Assembly (NCBI GenBank): GCA_963728975.1
Contig: CAVSMF010000007.1
Location: 86,318 to 150,317 of the forward strand
Origin: DATFCK01 sp963728975
GTDB lineage: Bacteria; Verrucomicrobiota; Verrucomicrobiia; Chthoniobacterales; UBA10450
Direction: 5' to 3'
Length of the DNA: 64,000 nt
A model generated the notes under the pieces. That model worked only from the letters and a program-made list of their open reading frames with translations, did no database searches and was not told where the DNA came from. Position 1 is the first letter of the stretch; every line of letters starts with the position of its first letter. Positions 1 to 8,711 of this stretch are shown one piece after another. A program made the translations under genes and the position numbers.

Positions 1-1
1 G

Positions 2-958
2 GTTCTTTTCGGCGAACGCAGGCGCCTGGGCTGGATCTGTTTTGGCGCGGTGCTTGTCCTCGCCTTCGTCGTTGAACGGCGTGTTCCCGCATTTCTCCCG
101 CTGCATTCCGGATCTTTCTTTTATCGCTGGGCCGGCACGATCGGAGAATTGGCGCCGGTTAGGCCGCTCAATCCGATTTGGTTTCGCTGGGCCGGTTACA
201 CAATCGTTCTGGCGCCGATCTTGATCTGGCTTTCGGCAATGGGAAACCGGCGCGACACCGCCGCCCAAAATAGAAACGTTCCGCTCCCAATTTTTCTGGC
301 GGGATTGCTGGTGGCAGCCTATTGCCTGACTCTTTGGCAGGCGCGGTGGGGTTATTTTTTTCTGTTGATCTACGCCATTGCTTTGCCGGCGTTGCTCTGC
401 GTTGTTAGGCCGCGATTTCTTGGCTGGATTATTTTCTTGCTGGCGCTCTTTCCGATTTTGAGAGATTGGGACGACAAATTATGGCCTAACGATTCAGAGG
501 CCGGGCGCCGTTTGGAGAAGCGATATGAAGCGGTCGAGCTGCGCGCGCTTGCTTTGAATATGCTATCCGCCGGACAACAGCCGTTTCTTGCTCCCTGGTG
601 GATGTCGCCTTCCCTCGCCTACTGGTCGGGCCAACCCGGAGTGGCCGGCAGTTCCCATGAAAGTCTGCCGGGAATTGTCGATAGCGCCCGCTTTTTTCTG
701 TCCACCGATCCAGACCAGGCGGCTGCGATCCTGCAGAAGCGGCGCGTCTTTTGGGTTGTGGCCTATGATGCCGGCCGGGTGGAGGAGAACTCGGCTGCGG
801 TCCTGGGGAGTGGCACGTCCCCAGCCGGGGGCTGGGCCGGGTTCTGGACCGGAATCCGGGCCGGGCGCCGGTTTTTTTGCGTCTGGCCGCCCAAAACGGG
901 ACCGGCAAGCTGTTCCGGGTTGCGAATAAGTGGTGAAAAACTTGGCATCACCCTGTGA
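2..958 (+). CDS. C-terminal part of a polytopic membrane protein, GT-C glycosyltransferase-like (5' truncated by window edge)
   Basis: The reading frame is open to the left edge of the window, so only the last ~318 residues are seen. The N-terminal part has several hydrophobic segments (around VLVLAFVV, TIVLAPILIWL, FLAGLLVAAYCL, YFFLLIYAIALPALL, WIIFLLALFPIL). The last ~150 residues are soluble, with an aromatic/glycine-rich stretch (WWMSPSLAYWSGQPG) followed by a segment discussing no obvious catalytic motif. A multi-TM region followed by a soluble tail containing WW resembles STT3/PMT-type GT-C glycosyltransferases of verrucomicrobial membranes, but the catalytic N-terminal loop is outside the window, so the family call is tentative. 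It lies 41 nt before the bactofilin gene on the same strand. Confidence 0.5.
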   Translation, partial: VLFGERRRLGWICFGAVLVLAFVVERRVPAFLPLHSGSFFYRWAGTIGELAPVRPLNPIWFRWAGYTIVLAPILIWLSAMGNRRDTAAQNRNVPLPIFLAGLLVAAYCLTLWQARWGYFFLLIYAIALPALLCVVRPRFLGWIIFLLALFPILRDWDDKLWPNDSEAGRRLEKRYEAVELRALALNMLSAGQQPFLAPWWMSPSLAYWSGQPGVAGSSHESLPGIVDSARFFLSTDPDQAAAILQKRRVFWVVAYDAGRVEENSAAVLGSGTSPAGGWAGFWTGIRAGRRFFCVWPPKTGPASCSGLRISGEKLGITL

Positions 959-999
959 GAATCCGTTGACAGGGCAGCTTACCGCGCCAATAATGGCGT

Positions 1000-1557
1000 G
1001 TGTTGAAAAAATTCATCCCGCAAAAGCCCATGTCGTCGATCGGCGAAGGATCGTTGACGTCGGGCTCCGAGGACACCAACCGAACCGCCTACGGCGAACA
1101 ACCAAGAACATCATTAACCGACCACCAAAAATTTATGGCTGAACATTCTGGCAAAGACATCCTGTCGAGCGACGTCGAAATCAAAGGTTCCATCAAGTTT
1201 CAGAAGGAATTGCTGATCGACGGCAAGGTCGAAGGCGAAATTAATTCTGAAGGGGTGCTGACGATCGGGGAGAACGCCGATATTCGGGGTGAGATCAAGA
1301 CCAAATCGATCGTTGTTTACGGAAAAGTGCACGGGAACATCACCGTTAACGAGCGGTGCGAGTTGAAATCGAAATGCACGCTGCAAGGCGATTTGAAGGC
1401 AGCTCGCCTGGTCATCGAAGAAGGCGCCACCTTTATCGGCAAATCCGAAGTAACCAGTGGAATGTCGGTAACGGCTGCCAAGACCAGTTCGTCGAGCAGA
1501 CCCGAAATCGTCCGCAACGACGAGTCGGCCAAGCCGGCTTTCGCTGCGCGCGCTTAG
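1000..1557 (+). CDS. Bactofilin (polymer-forming cytoskeletal protein)
   Basis: The central ~110 residues are a bactofilin/DUF583 domain: DVEIKGSIKF, DGKVEGEI, LTIGENADIRGEIK, VYGKVHGNI and LQGDLKAARLVIEEGA are the regular short beta-helix rungs of this family. Bactofilins polymerise into filaments at the inner membrane and help place envelope or cell-shape machinery. The N-terminal ~45 residues and C-terminal tail are low-complexity, as usual for the family. A GTG at 1000 gives 185 aa; an ATG at 1030 is an equally reasonable start. It is followed after 28 nt by a second, zinc-ribbon bactofilin, suggesting co-transcription. Confidence 0.88.
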   Translation: MLKKFIPQKPMSSIGEGSLTSGSEDTNRTAYGEQPRTSLTDHQKFMAEHSGKDILSSDVEIKGSIKFQKELLIDGKVEGEINSEGVLTIGENADIRGEIKTKSIVVYGKVHGNITVNERCELKSKCTLQGDLKAARLVIEEGATFIGKSEVTSGMSVTAAKTSSSSRPEIVRNDESAKPAFAARA

Positions 1558-1585
1558 CCGAAAGGAAGTTCCGCCAGGCTAACCA

Positions 1586-2431
1586 GTGGCCAAACCGTCG
1601 CCTGCCAAGGTCAGTGTGGAATGTCCGCACTGTGGCTTTAAGCAGATGGATTATGCGGCGGCCAAGACCACCATGTGCCGCCAATGCGGCCGTTCTTTTT
1701 CGCCTTCGAGCCCCAAGGCCGGCCTGAAACTCCGGCCAAAAGAGGAAGCAGCGCGTCCAGCCGATCCATCCGGGATTCGCAAGATCGAGGAACTCTGGAA
1801 CCGGCGCCGCAACCGGCTGGTCTCGTGCTTTGAGTGCAAACGGAAACACGAAGTCAGCGACGCAGCCACCTCTACCAATTGCCCGGGCTGCAGCGCCCAT
1901 ATCGACCTGCGTGATTACAAAATCACCACCAGCTTCAGCCGCTCCATCCGGACCCGGGGCGAACTGCATCTCACTTCCAAAGGCGATCTCAGCAGCACCA
2001 GCGTCATTTGCAAGTCGGCCCTGATCGAAGGCAAATTGCGAGGCAACCTGCAGTGCGAAGAATCGGCTACGATCAATTTCGTCGGTAAAATTCCCGGCCG
2101 TCTGATCGCCAATTACGTCAGTGTCGAACGCAAGGCGGATGTCCAATGCTTCCGGCGCATCCATGTCTCCAGCATCGATATTAAAGGAAGAATGTCCGGC
2201 GAGATAATCGCCACCGGCGCGGTCAATATTCACAAGACCGGCCTGCTCGAAGGAAATGTCACCGCCAAATCGATCAACATCGATAAGGGAGGAATATTTT
2301 CCGGGAGTCTCGTCATTGGCCAGGGAGACCTGACCCAGGCTGAACTCCTGCCCGAGGTGAAAGGGGCCGGGGCCGCCCCGGTGCAGGAAAAGGTGCCCGC
2401 TTCCGGCGCTCAGCCGTTGCCCGCGACTTAA
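1586..2431 (+). CDS. Bactofilin-domain protein with two N-terminal zinc ribbons
   Basis: Residues ~11-35 carry a CPHC...CRQC pair and ~78-100 a CFEC...CPGC pair, i.e. two four-cysteine zinc-ribbon modules. Residues ~110-250 repeat the bactofilin beta-helix pattern (GELHLTSKGDL, SALIEGKLRGNL, SIDIKGRMSGEI, KTGLLEGNVTAKSI, GGIFSGSLVIG). The start is GTG at 1586. This looks like a bactofilin fitted with metal-binding or nucleic-acid/protein-docking ribbons; the role of the ribbons is unknown. It sits between a plain bactofilin and a DUF5069 gene, all on one strand with gaps of 28 and 12 nt, so the three probably form an operon. Confidence 0.82.
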   Translation: MAKPSPAKVSVECPHCGFKQMDYAAAKTTMCRQCGRSFSPSSPKAGLKLRPKEEAARPADPSGIRKIEELWNRRRNRLVSCFECKRKHEVSDAATSTNCPGCSAHIDLRDYKITTSFSRSIRTRGELHLTSKGDLSSTSVICKSALIEGKLRGNLQCEESATINFVGKIPGRLIANYVSVERKADVQCFRRIHVSSIDIKGRMSGEIIATGAVNIHKTGLLEGNVTAKSINIDKGGIFSGSLVIGQGDLTQAELLPEVKGAGAAPVQEKVPASGAQPLPAT

Positions 2432-2443
2432 ACGCGGCAGCCA

Positions 2444-2863
2444 ATGCGAAAACCGCATCCGCGCAGCCCCTATGAGAAACTCGGCGGCTACGTCCATTTG
2501 CCGCGTCTGATCGACAAAGCGAAACTCCACCGCCAGGGTTTGCTCAACGGCTATAACTACAAGACCGTCGGGTTCGACAAACATCTGCTCGCTTTTCTCA
2601 AGCTCGATCCGGATCAGTTCGAAGAAGCCGCCAACCGCCTCGACGACGACGGGGCCATTCTCAAATGGGTGCAGCACCGTGCCGTGGCCCATTCCCCGGA
2701 AGCCATCGAGGAATGGAACCAGGTGATGATTTCCCGCCATCCCGATACCGCTGCGAAAAGAGCGCGGTTCATGCACTTTCTAAAAGAAGCCGGCGGCGAT
2801 GGCCGCAAGGACATCAAGACCTACTTCGATCTCATCGAATTCGACGAAGGCCGCCTCAAATAA
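2444..2863 (+). CDS. DUF5069 domain protein
   Basis: A 139-residue soluble protein opening with RSPYEKLGGYVHLPRLIDKA, the signature start of DUF5069 proteins common in Verrucomicrobiota. No catalytic motif is evident and the family has no established function. It starts 12 nt after the zinc-ribbon bactofilin and is the last gene of the three-gene run; a double hairpin follows directly. Confidence 0.8.
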   Translation: MRKPHPRSPYEKLGGYVHLPRLIDKAKLHRQGLLNGYNYKTVGFDKHLLAFLKLDPDQFEEAANRLDDDGAILKWVQHRAVAHSPEAIEEWNQVMISRHPDTAAKRARFMHFLKEAGGDGRKDIKTYFDLIEFDEGRLK

Positions 2864-2877
2864 TTGCCCCGGGGAGC

Positions 2878-2916
2878 GCGGGCATGTTGCCCGCTCCATC
2901 CGGCATGTTGCCGGAT
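2878..2916. terminator. Tandem hairpins between convergent genes
   Basis: Two back-to-back inverted repeats, GCGGGC-atgtt-GCCCGC (2878-2894) and ATCCGGC-atgtt-GCCGGAT (2898-2916), share the same ATGTT loop. They sit in the 59-nt gap between the DUF5069 gene and the convergent nucleotidyltransferase gene, a position suited to a bidirectional terminator. No T-run follows on either side, so termination is inferred from position and structure only. Confidence 0.5.
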
Positions 2917-2922
2917 GGTTCC

Positions 2923-3669
2923 CTAAACGCCGGCAAAAATCTTATTCGCTTCCTCGAGCGTCTCCCTGCTTCCGATGTCCAGCCATTTTCCTTTCAGCTG
3001 AAAAGTTTTGACCGGCTTTCGGGTGTAAAGCCATTGCAAGAAACGCCCCGGCTGATCCGGATTATTTCCATCAGCCAGGTAGGTGACAAAAAGCGGCAGT
3101 AACTCCCGCGAATAATAATAGAGCGCAATCGCTGCCAGCGTCGTTGTCGGTTTTTTCGGTTTCTCTTCGAAATGCCGGATGATCCCGGCCGGATCGGTGC
3201 TAACTCCGGCATACTTTTTCATGGCCTCAAGGTCGCCCACATCGTAAAGCGCGACAGTGGCCTGGCTGCCTTTGGCGGCGGCGACAAAATCCTGGAGCGA
3301 ATCGCTGAATAGATTGTCTCCCGCCGCAATCAACAGATCGTCACCGAACAGTTTTTCCCGGGTCAAAGCCAGATGGATATCGCCGATCGCGCCTAACTTG
3401 TTCTCGTCACTGGTCGAGCCATCGTTGATGATCTTCAATTGGATTTTCGAATGGGTGCGCTGGTAGGCTTCAGCCCAGTCCTGAAAATCCTTTGCGAACT
3501 TGTCGTTCGACACAACCAGGATCGTGTCCAGCCCGGGGATGGCAGCCAGGCGATCGGCCAGCCATTCGATGATCGGTTTGCCCGCAACCTCGAGCAACGG
3601 TTTGGCTCGGGTAAGAGTAAGAGGATAAAGGCGAGTGGCGTAGCCGGCGGCAAGAATCAAAGCCTTCAT
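2923..3669 (-). CDS. Sugar-1-phosphate nucleotidyltransferase
   Basis: The N-terminus MKALILAAGYATRLYPLT is the nucleotide-binding signature of NDP-sugar pyrophosphorylases, which join a sugar-1-phosphate to an NTP. Also visible are TRAKPLLEVAGKPIIEW, AAGDNLFSDSL (metal-binding Asp region) and EEKPKKP, all in the family order. At 248 aa it is the short, single-domain type without a left-handed beta-helix. Glucose-1-phosphate thymidylyltransferase and mannose-1-phosphate guanylyltransferase are both possible; the sugar cannot be decided from sequence by eye. The stop of glnD is ~65 nt away upstream, on the same strand. Confidence 0.85.
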   Translation of the reverse strand: MKALILAAGYATRLYPLTLTRAKPLLEVAGKPIIEWLADRLAAIPGLDTILVVSNDKFAKDFQDWAEAYQRTHSKIQLKIINDGSTSDENKLGAIGDIHLALTREKLFGDDLLIAAGDNLFSDSLQDFVAAAKGSQATVALYDVGDLEAMKKYAGVSTDPAGIIRHFEEKPKKPTTTLAAIALYYYSRELLPLFVTYLADGNNPDQPGRFLQWLYTRKPVKTFQLKGKWLDIGSRETLEEANKIFAGV

Positions 3670-3735
3670 GCTAATAATGATGATCCGGTCGGGGCGATCA
3701 GGCGCTTCGGCGGGAGAACAGAAAAAGGCCGCAAT

Positions 3736-6504
3736 CTAGATTCCGCTCCCCATCGCCGCGTGCAGCTTTTTTTGCAACGCATCGATGCGATGCGCATCCG
3801 TGATCTTGGAATGGCTGGCCGTGTCGGTGACATAAAAAGTATCGGTCGCGGCCCCATTTTGAGTGCTGATTCGGGAAAGCGCAATCGATACTCCCTCCCG
3901 GCCAAGACAGGTGAGCAAATCGTAAAGGAGCCCGAGACGATCCGGGGTCTGGATTTGGATCAAGGTATAATGCGGATGCGCCTTGTTATCGATGGCGATG
4001 AGCGTCGGAAACTCGAACCCCTGGCCCGGCAGGTGTACCGCCTGGCGCCGGACCTTTTCCAGCAACGGACCGAAGTCGAACCGCTCGTTCTCCAATGCCC
4101 GGCTCAGGGTCTTTTCGACCAACTCGAAGTCCCGTTTGTCCGTCACCGCCCGGCCGCGCGTGTCGGAGACGTGAAAGATGTTGAAAACGGTGTGATCGCC
4201 CCGGGCAAAGGTATCGACACTCAGGATATTGAGCGGCACGACTGAAAACGAACCTGCTATCTTGGCCAATAGCTGTTCTCGATCCCAGGTGCAAAAGACC
4301 GCCGTGGTATGACCTTCTTCCGGAAAGCCGGCCCAGCTCACCGCCGGAGCCAGCGGATGGGCCTGGTCTCCGGAATGGTTTTCTAAAAAAGTGCGAAACA
4401 ACCGGATGTGCTCCACTATTTCCGGCAGCTGGAACGCTCGAAAGTAACTGTCGGGGAGGACTTCAAAATGCGCTTCGATCTCCTCGGCGTAATCCGGTGG
4501 CAGGATCTCGGCCAGACTCGTTTGCAAACTCTCCCGCTCAATCTTCGATTGTTCGTAATATGATTTCTGGTCGGCAAGATACTGGGTGGTGGCGTGGTAA
4601 AGCTGCCAGACAAGCGATTCCTTCCAGTCGGACCAGGCGCTCGCTCCCGTTCCCTGGCCGTCAGCCAAAGTCAGAAGCATGAGCGCGTTGAGGTTCGCCT
4701 GGCTTTTCACGATCGTGGCTAACTCCTCGATTGTGGCGGGGTCGTCCAGATTTCTCTGTTGCGCGATGTTCGACAAGGTAACGTGAAGGTCCACCAAAAG
4801 GATCAGCGATTTCCGTTGCTCGGAAGTGAGATGCAGCCGGGAAGCCACCCGCTGGGCAAACACGGCACTGGCTTCCGAGTGGGGACGGGCCCCGACCGCT
4901 TTGCCGGTGTCGTGAAGAAGCAACGCCAGGTAAAGCACGAACGGGTCTTCCAGTTCTTCGAACAATTTCCGGTATCCGGCGAACTTCCGTTCCTCTGTTC
5001 GGGCCAGGGCGTCCAGCTTGTCGATGCAGACCAGGGTGTGCTCGTCCGCCGTGTAACGGTGGAAGAATTCGTGTTGCACCATGCAGGTCAATTGCCCGAA
5101 CTCCGGGATGTAACGCCCGAGAAAATCGACTCGATGCATGATTCGCAGAATCCGCCCCACTTCGCCCCGTTTTGACAGGATCGCCTGGAAAATTTCCCGC
5201 GGCGCCGTGGCGTATTGATAGGTGCGGGTAACGCAGCCAAGAGAGCGGTTAAACAAATCTTCGAGCTCAGGGCTAAGGTCGAGTTGATGTTCCTGGGCCA
5301 GCTGAAACACGCGCATCATTTGAAGCGGATCGGTCTGGAACAGGTCCCGCCGGCTGGCATGAAGCTTTCCATTCCGGACGAAAAATGATTCCAGCCGGGT
5401 CTCATCCGTTCCAATCAGCGGAAGAAAACTAAAGAGCGACCGGAGCCGGGGAGTCGCGCTGCCGGTCGCGAACTGTTCCGTGATTCGTTCCGTTACCCGA
5501 AAAATATTGCGGGCATGCTCGTAGTAATCGCGCATAAACGCTTCGCTCCGGAGCTGACCATTCTTTTCCCGGTAATGCAGGCGTTCCGCCAGTTGCTCCT
5601 GCATGTTGAGGCGCAGGACCTCCGTCGCCCGTTTTGTCGCGTAATGAAGATCCGTCCGGACCCGCAAAAGAAAATCATAGGCCGCTTCCAGATGCCGCCG
5701 TTCCGGTTCGCTCAGCCAATCCTTGCCCACCAAATGGGTGGTAGTTAGAACGCCCTCTTGAAAATAGGTCATCCAGAGCAGATTTTGATAATCGCGCAAT
5801 CCGCCGCACCCGTTTTTTACATTCGGCTCCTGCATGTAAACGCTGTCGCCGAATTTGGCGTGCCGGGCAGCCTGATCTTCCATTCGCATTTCCACATACT
5901 TGCGCTCATGCCCGCTGACGCATTTTGCCCGAAACTGCTGCCGGAATTGCTGCGCCAGTTTGGCGTCACCGGCAACGTAGCGCGACTCGAGCATCGAAGT
6001 CTTGGTTAACATATCGCGGTTTGCTTCGGCGATGGCTTCCTTGATCGAACGGGTCGAGTGACCCACCTTGAACCCGATGTCCCACAGTAAATAGAGAATC
6101 TGTTCGACAATTTGCTCGATCTGGGATGAGACATTGCCCGTTTTTCCTTGCCGCAAAAACATGAAATCCACGTCGCTGAACGGGTTTAACTCGCGCCGGC
6201 CGTAACCGCCGAGCGCTATCAGGGCCAAAGGCGTCTCTAAAGGCTTTCCTTCAGCGCTGGTTGCCGCCGTGGTCGCGGCAAAAACATGCCGCAACAGCAC
6301 ATCCACCAAATCAACCCGCCGGGCGCAAATTTCACGGCCGCCGCCGCCCGCTTGATGTTGCAAACGCAAACGATGCTCCTCGATTTTGAGAAACTTCTTG
6401 TAAAGCGGCAGGACTTCGGTGGGACGCCTCGCCCCGCTGGCGGCCAGCTGGCTCTCGGCATGGGCCAGGACCTGTTCCAAATGGCGTGGCATGATGCCAA
6501 CCAT
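3736..6504 (-). CDS. glnD: Bifunctional [protein-PII] uridylyltransferase/uridylyl-removing enzyme
   Basis: GlnD senses glutamine and uridylylates or de-uridylylates PII, controlling nitrogen assimilation. Visible domains: nucleotidyltransferase core GGYGRRELNPFSDVDF at ~99-114, the central GlnD region (KNGCGGLRDYQ), an HD phosphohydrolase motif (LLLHDTGKA) with EASAVFAQR, and two C-terminal ACT-type segments (TAVFCTWDREQLLAKIAGSF; YTLIQIQTPDRLGLLYDLL). The frame stays open to 6660, but those extra 52 residues are the translation of a dispersed repeat, so ATG 6504 (MVGIMPRH, ~922 aa) or 6492 is preferred; this agrees with the usual length near 900. Confidence 0.93.
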   Translation of the reverse strand: MVGIMPRHLEQVLAHAESQLAASGARRPTEVLPLYKKFLKIEEHRLRLQHQAGGGGREICARRVDLVDVLLRHVFAATTAATSAEGKPLETPLALIALGGYGRRELNPFSDVDFMFLRQGKTGNVSSQIEQIVEQILYLLWDIGFKVGHSTRSIKEAIAEANRDMLTKTSMLESRYVAGDAKLAQQFRQQFRAKCVSGHERKYVEMRMEDQAARHAKFGDSVYMQEPNVKNGCGGLRDYQNLLWMTYFQEGVLTTTHLVGKDWLSEPERRHLEAAYDFLLRVRTDLHYATKRATEVLRLNMQEQLAERLHYREKNGQLRSEAFMRDYYEHARNIFRVTERITEQFATGSATPRLRSLFSFLPLIGTDETRLESFFVRNGKLHASRRDLFQTDPLQMMRVFQLAQEHQLDLSPELEDLFNRSLGCVTRTYQYATAPREIFQAILSKRGEVGRILRIMHRVDFLGRYIPEFGQLTCMVQHEFFHRYTADEHTLVCIDKLDALARTEERKFAGYRKLFEELEDPFVLYLALLLHDTGKAVGARPHSEASAVFAQRVASRLHLTSEQRKSLILLVDLHVTLSNIAQQRNLDDPATIEELATIVKSQANLNALMLLTLADGQGTGASAWSDWKESLVWQLYHATTQYLADQKSYYEQSKIERESLQTSLAEILPPDYAEEIEAHFEVLPDSYFRAFQLPEIVEHIRLFRTFLENHSGDQAHPLAPAVSWAGFPEEGHTTAVFCTWDREQLLAKIAGSFSVVPLNILSVDTFARGDHTVFNIFHVSDTRGRAVTDKRDFELVEKTLSRALENERFDFGPLLEKVRRQAVHLPGQGFEFPTLIAIDNKAHPHYTLIQIQTPDRLGLLYDLLTCLGREGVSIALSRISTQNGAATDTFYVTDTASHSKITDAHRIDALQKKLHAAMGSGI

Positions 6505-7212
6505 TGTCGAATTTGGCGTGCCGCTTTGCAAACGCCCCGAGTCATCGCTCAGGAAAGCAGGAAAGCAGGAATCTGATTGTAGGGCGTCTCTGTGAGACGC
6601 CGGGGGAGGGGGGCGACGAAAGCACCAAGCACCAATAACCAAGCACCAGGGAAGCACCAATATTCAATCACCAATAACCCGTTAACCAATAACCAAGTCC
6701 CAGGTAGGGGCGCATCTCCGTAGGCGCCCGGGGGGAAGCCCGGACAGGAAACCAGGAAGAGAGAATTGCTAAGGAAAGCAGGAAGGGAGGACGGGGGTGG
6801 AGTGGTGGAGTGATGGAGTGATCATTTGTCATCCGAGCCATCCGTGTTATCCGCGGTTAAAACATCAGAATGCCAGAAGCCTTGCCATATCTGTGTTTCA
6901 TCTGTGTAAATCTGTGGCCAAAATCTGGAAGCCAGGAAACCAGGAAGAGGAATTGCTAAGGAAAGCAGGAAAGCGGGAGGGACGGTAATGGAGTGATGAT
7001 TTGTGATCCGAACCCCAAATCCGAGCCATCCGTGTTATCCGCGGTTAAAACATCAGAATGCCAGAAGCCTTGCCATATCTGTGTTTCATCTGTGTAAATC
7101 TGTGGCCAAAATCAGGAAGCCTGGAAACGAGGAAAAGATTTCTGAGGAACGCAGGAAAGCAGGAAATGATTGGTGATTGGTGATTCCCTGGTGCTTGGAG
7201 ATTGGGTTTTGG
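6505..7212. repeat. Repeat-filled intergenic region with REP hairpins and a duplicated segment
   Basis: No gene is supported here. GTAG-headed hairpins occur at 6579-6601 (stem GGCGTCTC/GAGACGCC) and ~6704-6729 (GGCGC...GCGCC type). Between them are degenerate ~7-nt tandem units of the ACCAAGC/ACCAATA kind. A ~92-bp segment beginning CCGAGCCATCCGTGTTATCC at 6834 recurs at 7021 (offset 187) with near identity; the same sequence appears inverted at ~18,240-18,370 and in part near 49,380. The region lies between the divergent-looking 5' end of glnD and the 3' end of the response regulator. Confidence 0.8.
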
Positions 7213-7218
7213 CGCTTT

Positions 7219-7255
7219 CCAGCTATAGCGATCCGCTTCGGATCGCTATAGCTGG
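7219..7255. terminator. Perfect 16-bp hairpin spanning the regulator stop codon
   Basis: CCAGCTATAGCGATCC (7219-7234) and GGATCGCTATAGCTGG (7240-7255) are perfect inverted repeats around a 5-nt GCTTC loop. The right arm contains the stop codon (7246-7248) of the sigma-54 regulator gene on the minus strand. Strength and position suggest a 3'-end RNA hairpin (terminator or stabiliser), but there is no U-tract. Confidence 0.5.
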
Positions 7256-8688
7256 ATGGCATACCGCTTCAGCTTGTTATAAAGCGTCGGCCGTTGAATA
7301 CCGAGAAGCTCCGCCGCTTTCTTTTTGTTGCCGTGACATTGAGCCAGCGCCTGGAGAATGGTGGTCCGCTCAACGTCATCCAGACTTTGCACTCCCTGTC
7401 TTGGCCCGGCGTTGCGCTCCGTCTGCTGCAATACCTTGGGAAGTTGCACTTCCGCCGGCAGCTCCTTCGTCCCGATCAAATTTTGCCGGGCCAGGACGAC
7501 CGCATACTCAATCGCGTTTTGTAGTTCCCTCACGTTCCCGGGCCAGGCGTAGTCGAGCAGTTTTTGGAATGCATCCGGCGCAATCGAAGGTTCGGGCTTG
7601 CCTAACTGCTCGGCAAACCGTCTGACAAACAGTGCCACCAGCGGGGGAATATCCTCTTTTCGCTCCCGCAGCGGCGGCACCGTAATCTGAAATGTATTGA
7701 GGCGGTAATAAAGATCCGACCGGAGCCGATTCTCCGCCAGGGCCTGCGGAATGGCCCGGTTAGTCGCTGCGATCAGCCGAAAATTCGCTTTCAAAACCCG
7801 CGTACTCCCCAATGGCCGGTACTCACGCTCCTGCAGCACCCGCAAAAAACGGGTCTGCAAATCCGCCGGCATATCCGAGATCTCGTCCAGAAACAGCGTG
7901 CTCCCGTCCGCGGCGGCGATCATTCCGGAAAAATCGTTGGCCGCGCCGGTGAAAGCGCCTTTGACATAGCCGAAAAGCTCTCCCTCGATCATCGTTTCCG
8001 GAAAAGCGGCGCAATTCAGCTTTACCATCGGGCTGGTGGCGCGGCGGCTGCGCTGATGGATCGTGTTTGCGATTACCTCTTTGCCCACGCCGCTTTCGCC
8101 GGTGATCAGCACATTCGCCTCCGACGGAGCCATCGCGTCAATTAGTTCGTCGATCTCCTGCATTACTTTGCTCGCCAAAATCGGCGCCGAGCGGGTCTGC
8201 GCGATTTCCAGACGCCGTTCCAGCTGCTGGGTTTTTTCACGCAGTTCCGCGGTCTCGCGAAGCAGCGATTGTTTTTCGAGCGCTTTTTCGACCAGGCTCA
8301 GCAGTTCTTCCGCCGCATATGGTTTACTGATGAAGTGGTAGGCGCCGCGCTTGATCGATTCGATCGCGTTGTTCAGAGAATCGTGCGCGGTCAAAATGAT
8401 CACCTGCACTTCAGGCCGATCCGTTTTGATCTGATCGAGCATGCGCAAGCCTTCCACATCGGGCAGCTGCAAATCGAGCAACACCAGGGCCGGCGATTTG
8501 CTTTCCAACAAACGCAATCCGTTGGCCGCGGTGGCTGCGGTGTCGACCTGAAAACCATGCCGGGTCAGAAGCGCCTCCAGGGTCAGCAAGATCGGCCGCT
8601 CGTCGTCAACGATCAGGATCCGGCGATTTTCTGTCAGCGACCCCGGGGACTGCCCGTTTTTGAGCTCGTGTGTTGCTTTCTTTTCCAT
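7246..8688 (-). CDS. Sigma-54-dependent response regulator, NtrC family
   Basis: Domains in order: receiver domain (RILIVDDE at ~23-30, phospho-acceptor Asp ~72 in LLDLQLP, Lys in FISKPY), AAA+ sigma-54 interaction domain (Walker A GESGVGKE ~197-204, GAFTGA ~244-249, Walker B STLFLDEI ~263-270, arginine-finger region ATNRAI), and a C-terminal Fis-type helix-turn-helix (NKKKAAELLGIQRPTLYNKLKRY). All elements needed to activate a sigma-54 promoter are present. It follows the histidine kinase gene by 23 nt and is surely its partner; targets are unknown. Confidence 0.95.
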   Translation of the reverse strand: MEKKATHELKNGQSPGSLTENRRILIVDDERPILLTLEALLTRHGFQVDTAATAANGLRLLESKSPALVLLDLQLPDVEGLRMLDQIKTDRPEVQVIILTAHDSLNNAIESIKRGAYHFISKPYAAEELLSLVEKALEKQSLLRETAELREKTQQLERRLEIAQTRSAPILASKVMQEIDELIDAMAPSEANVLITGESGVGKEVIANTIHQRSRRATSPMVKLNCAAFPETMIEGELFGYVKGAFTGAANDFSGMIAAADGSTLFLDEISDMPADLQTRFLRVLQEREYRPLGSTRVLKANFRLIAATNRAIPQALAENRLRSDLYYRLNTFQITVPPLRERKEDIPPLVALFVRRFAEQLGKPEPSIAPDAFQKLLDYAWPGNVRELQNAIEYAVVLARQNLIGTKELPAEVQLPKVLQQTERNAGPRQGVQSLDDVERTTILQALAQCHGNKKKAAELLGIQRPTLYNKLKRYAIQL

Positions 8689-8711
8689 GCCTGCGAAAAA
8701 CGGCCCCAGTT

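Noticed and set aside
4759..5175. Plus-strand frames of 70-270 residues across glnD, icd, pgi and the S9 peptidase genes
   Set aside because: Shadow frames of well-supported minus-strand genes.
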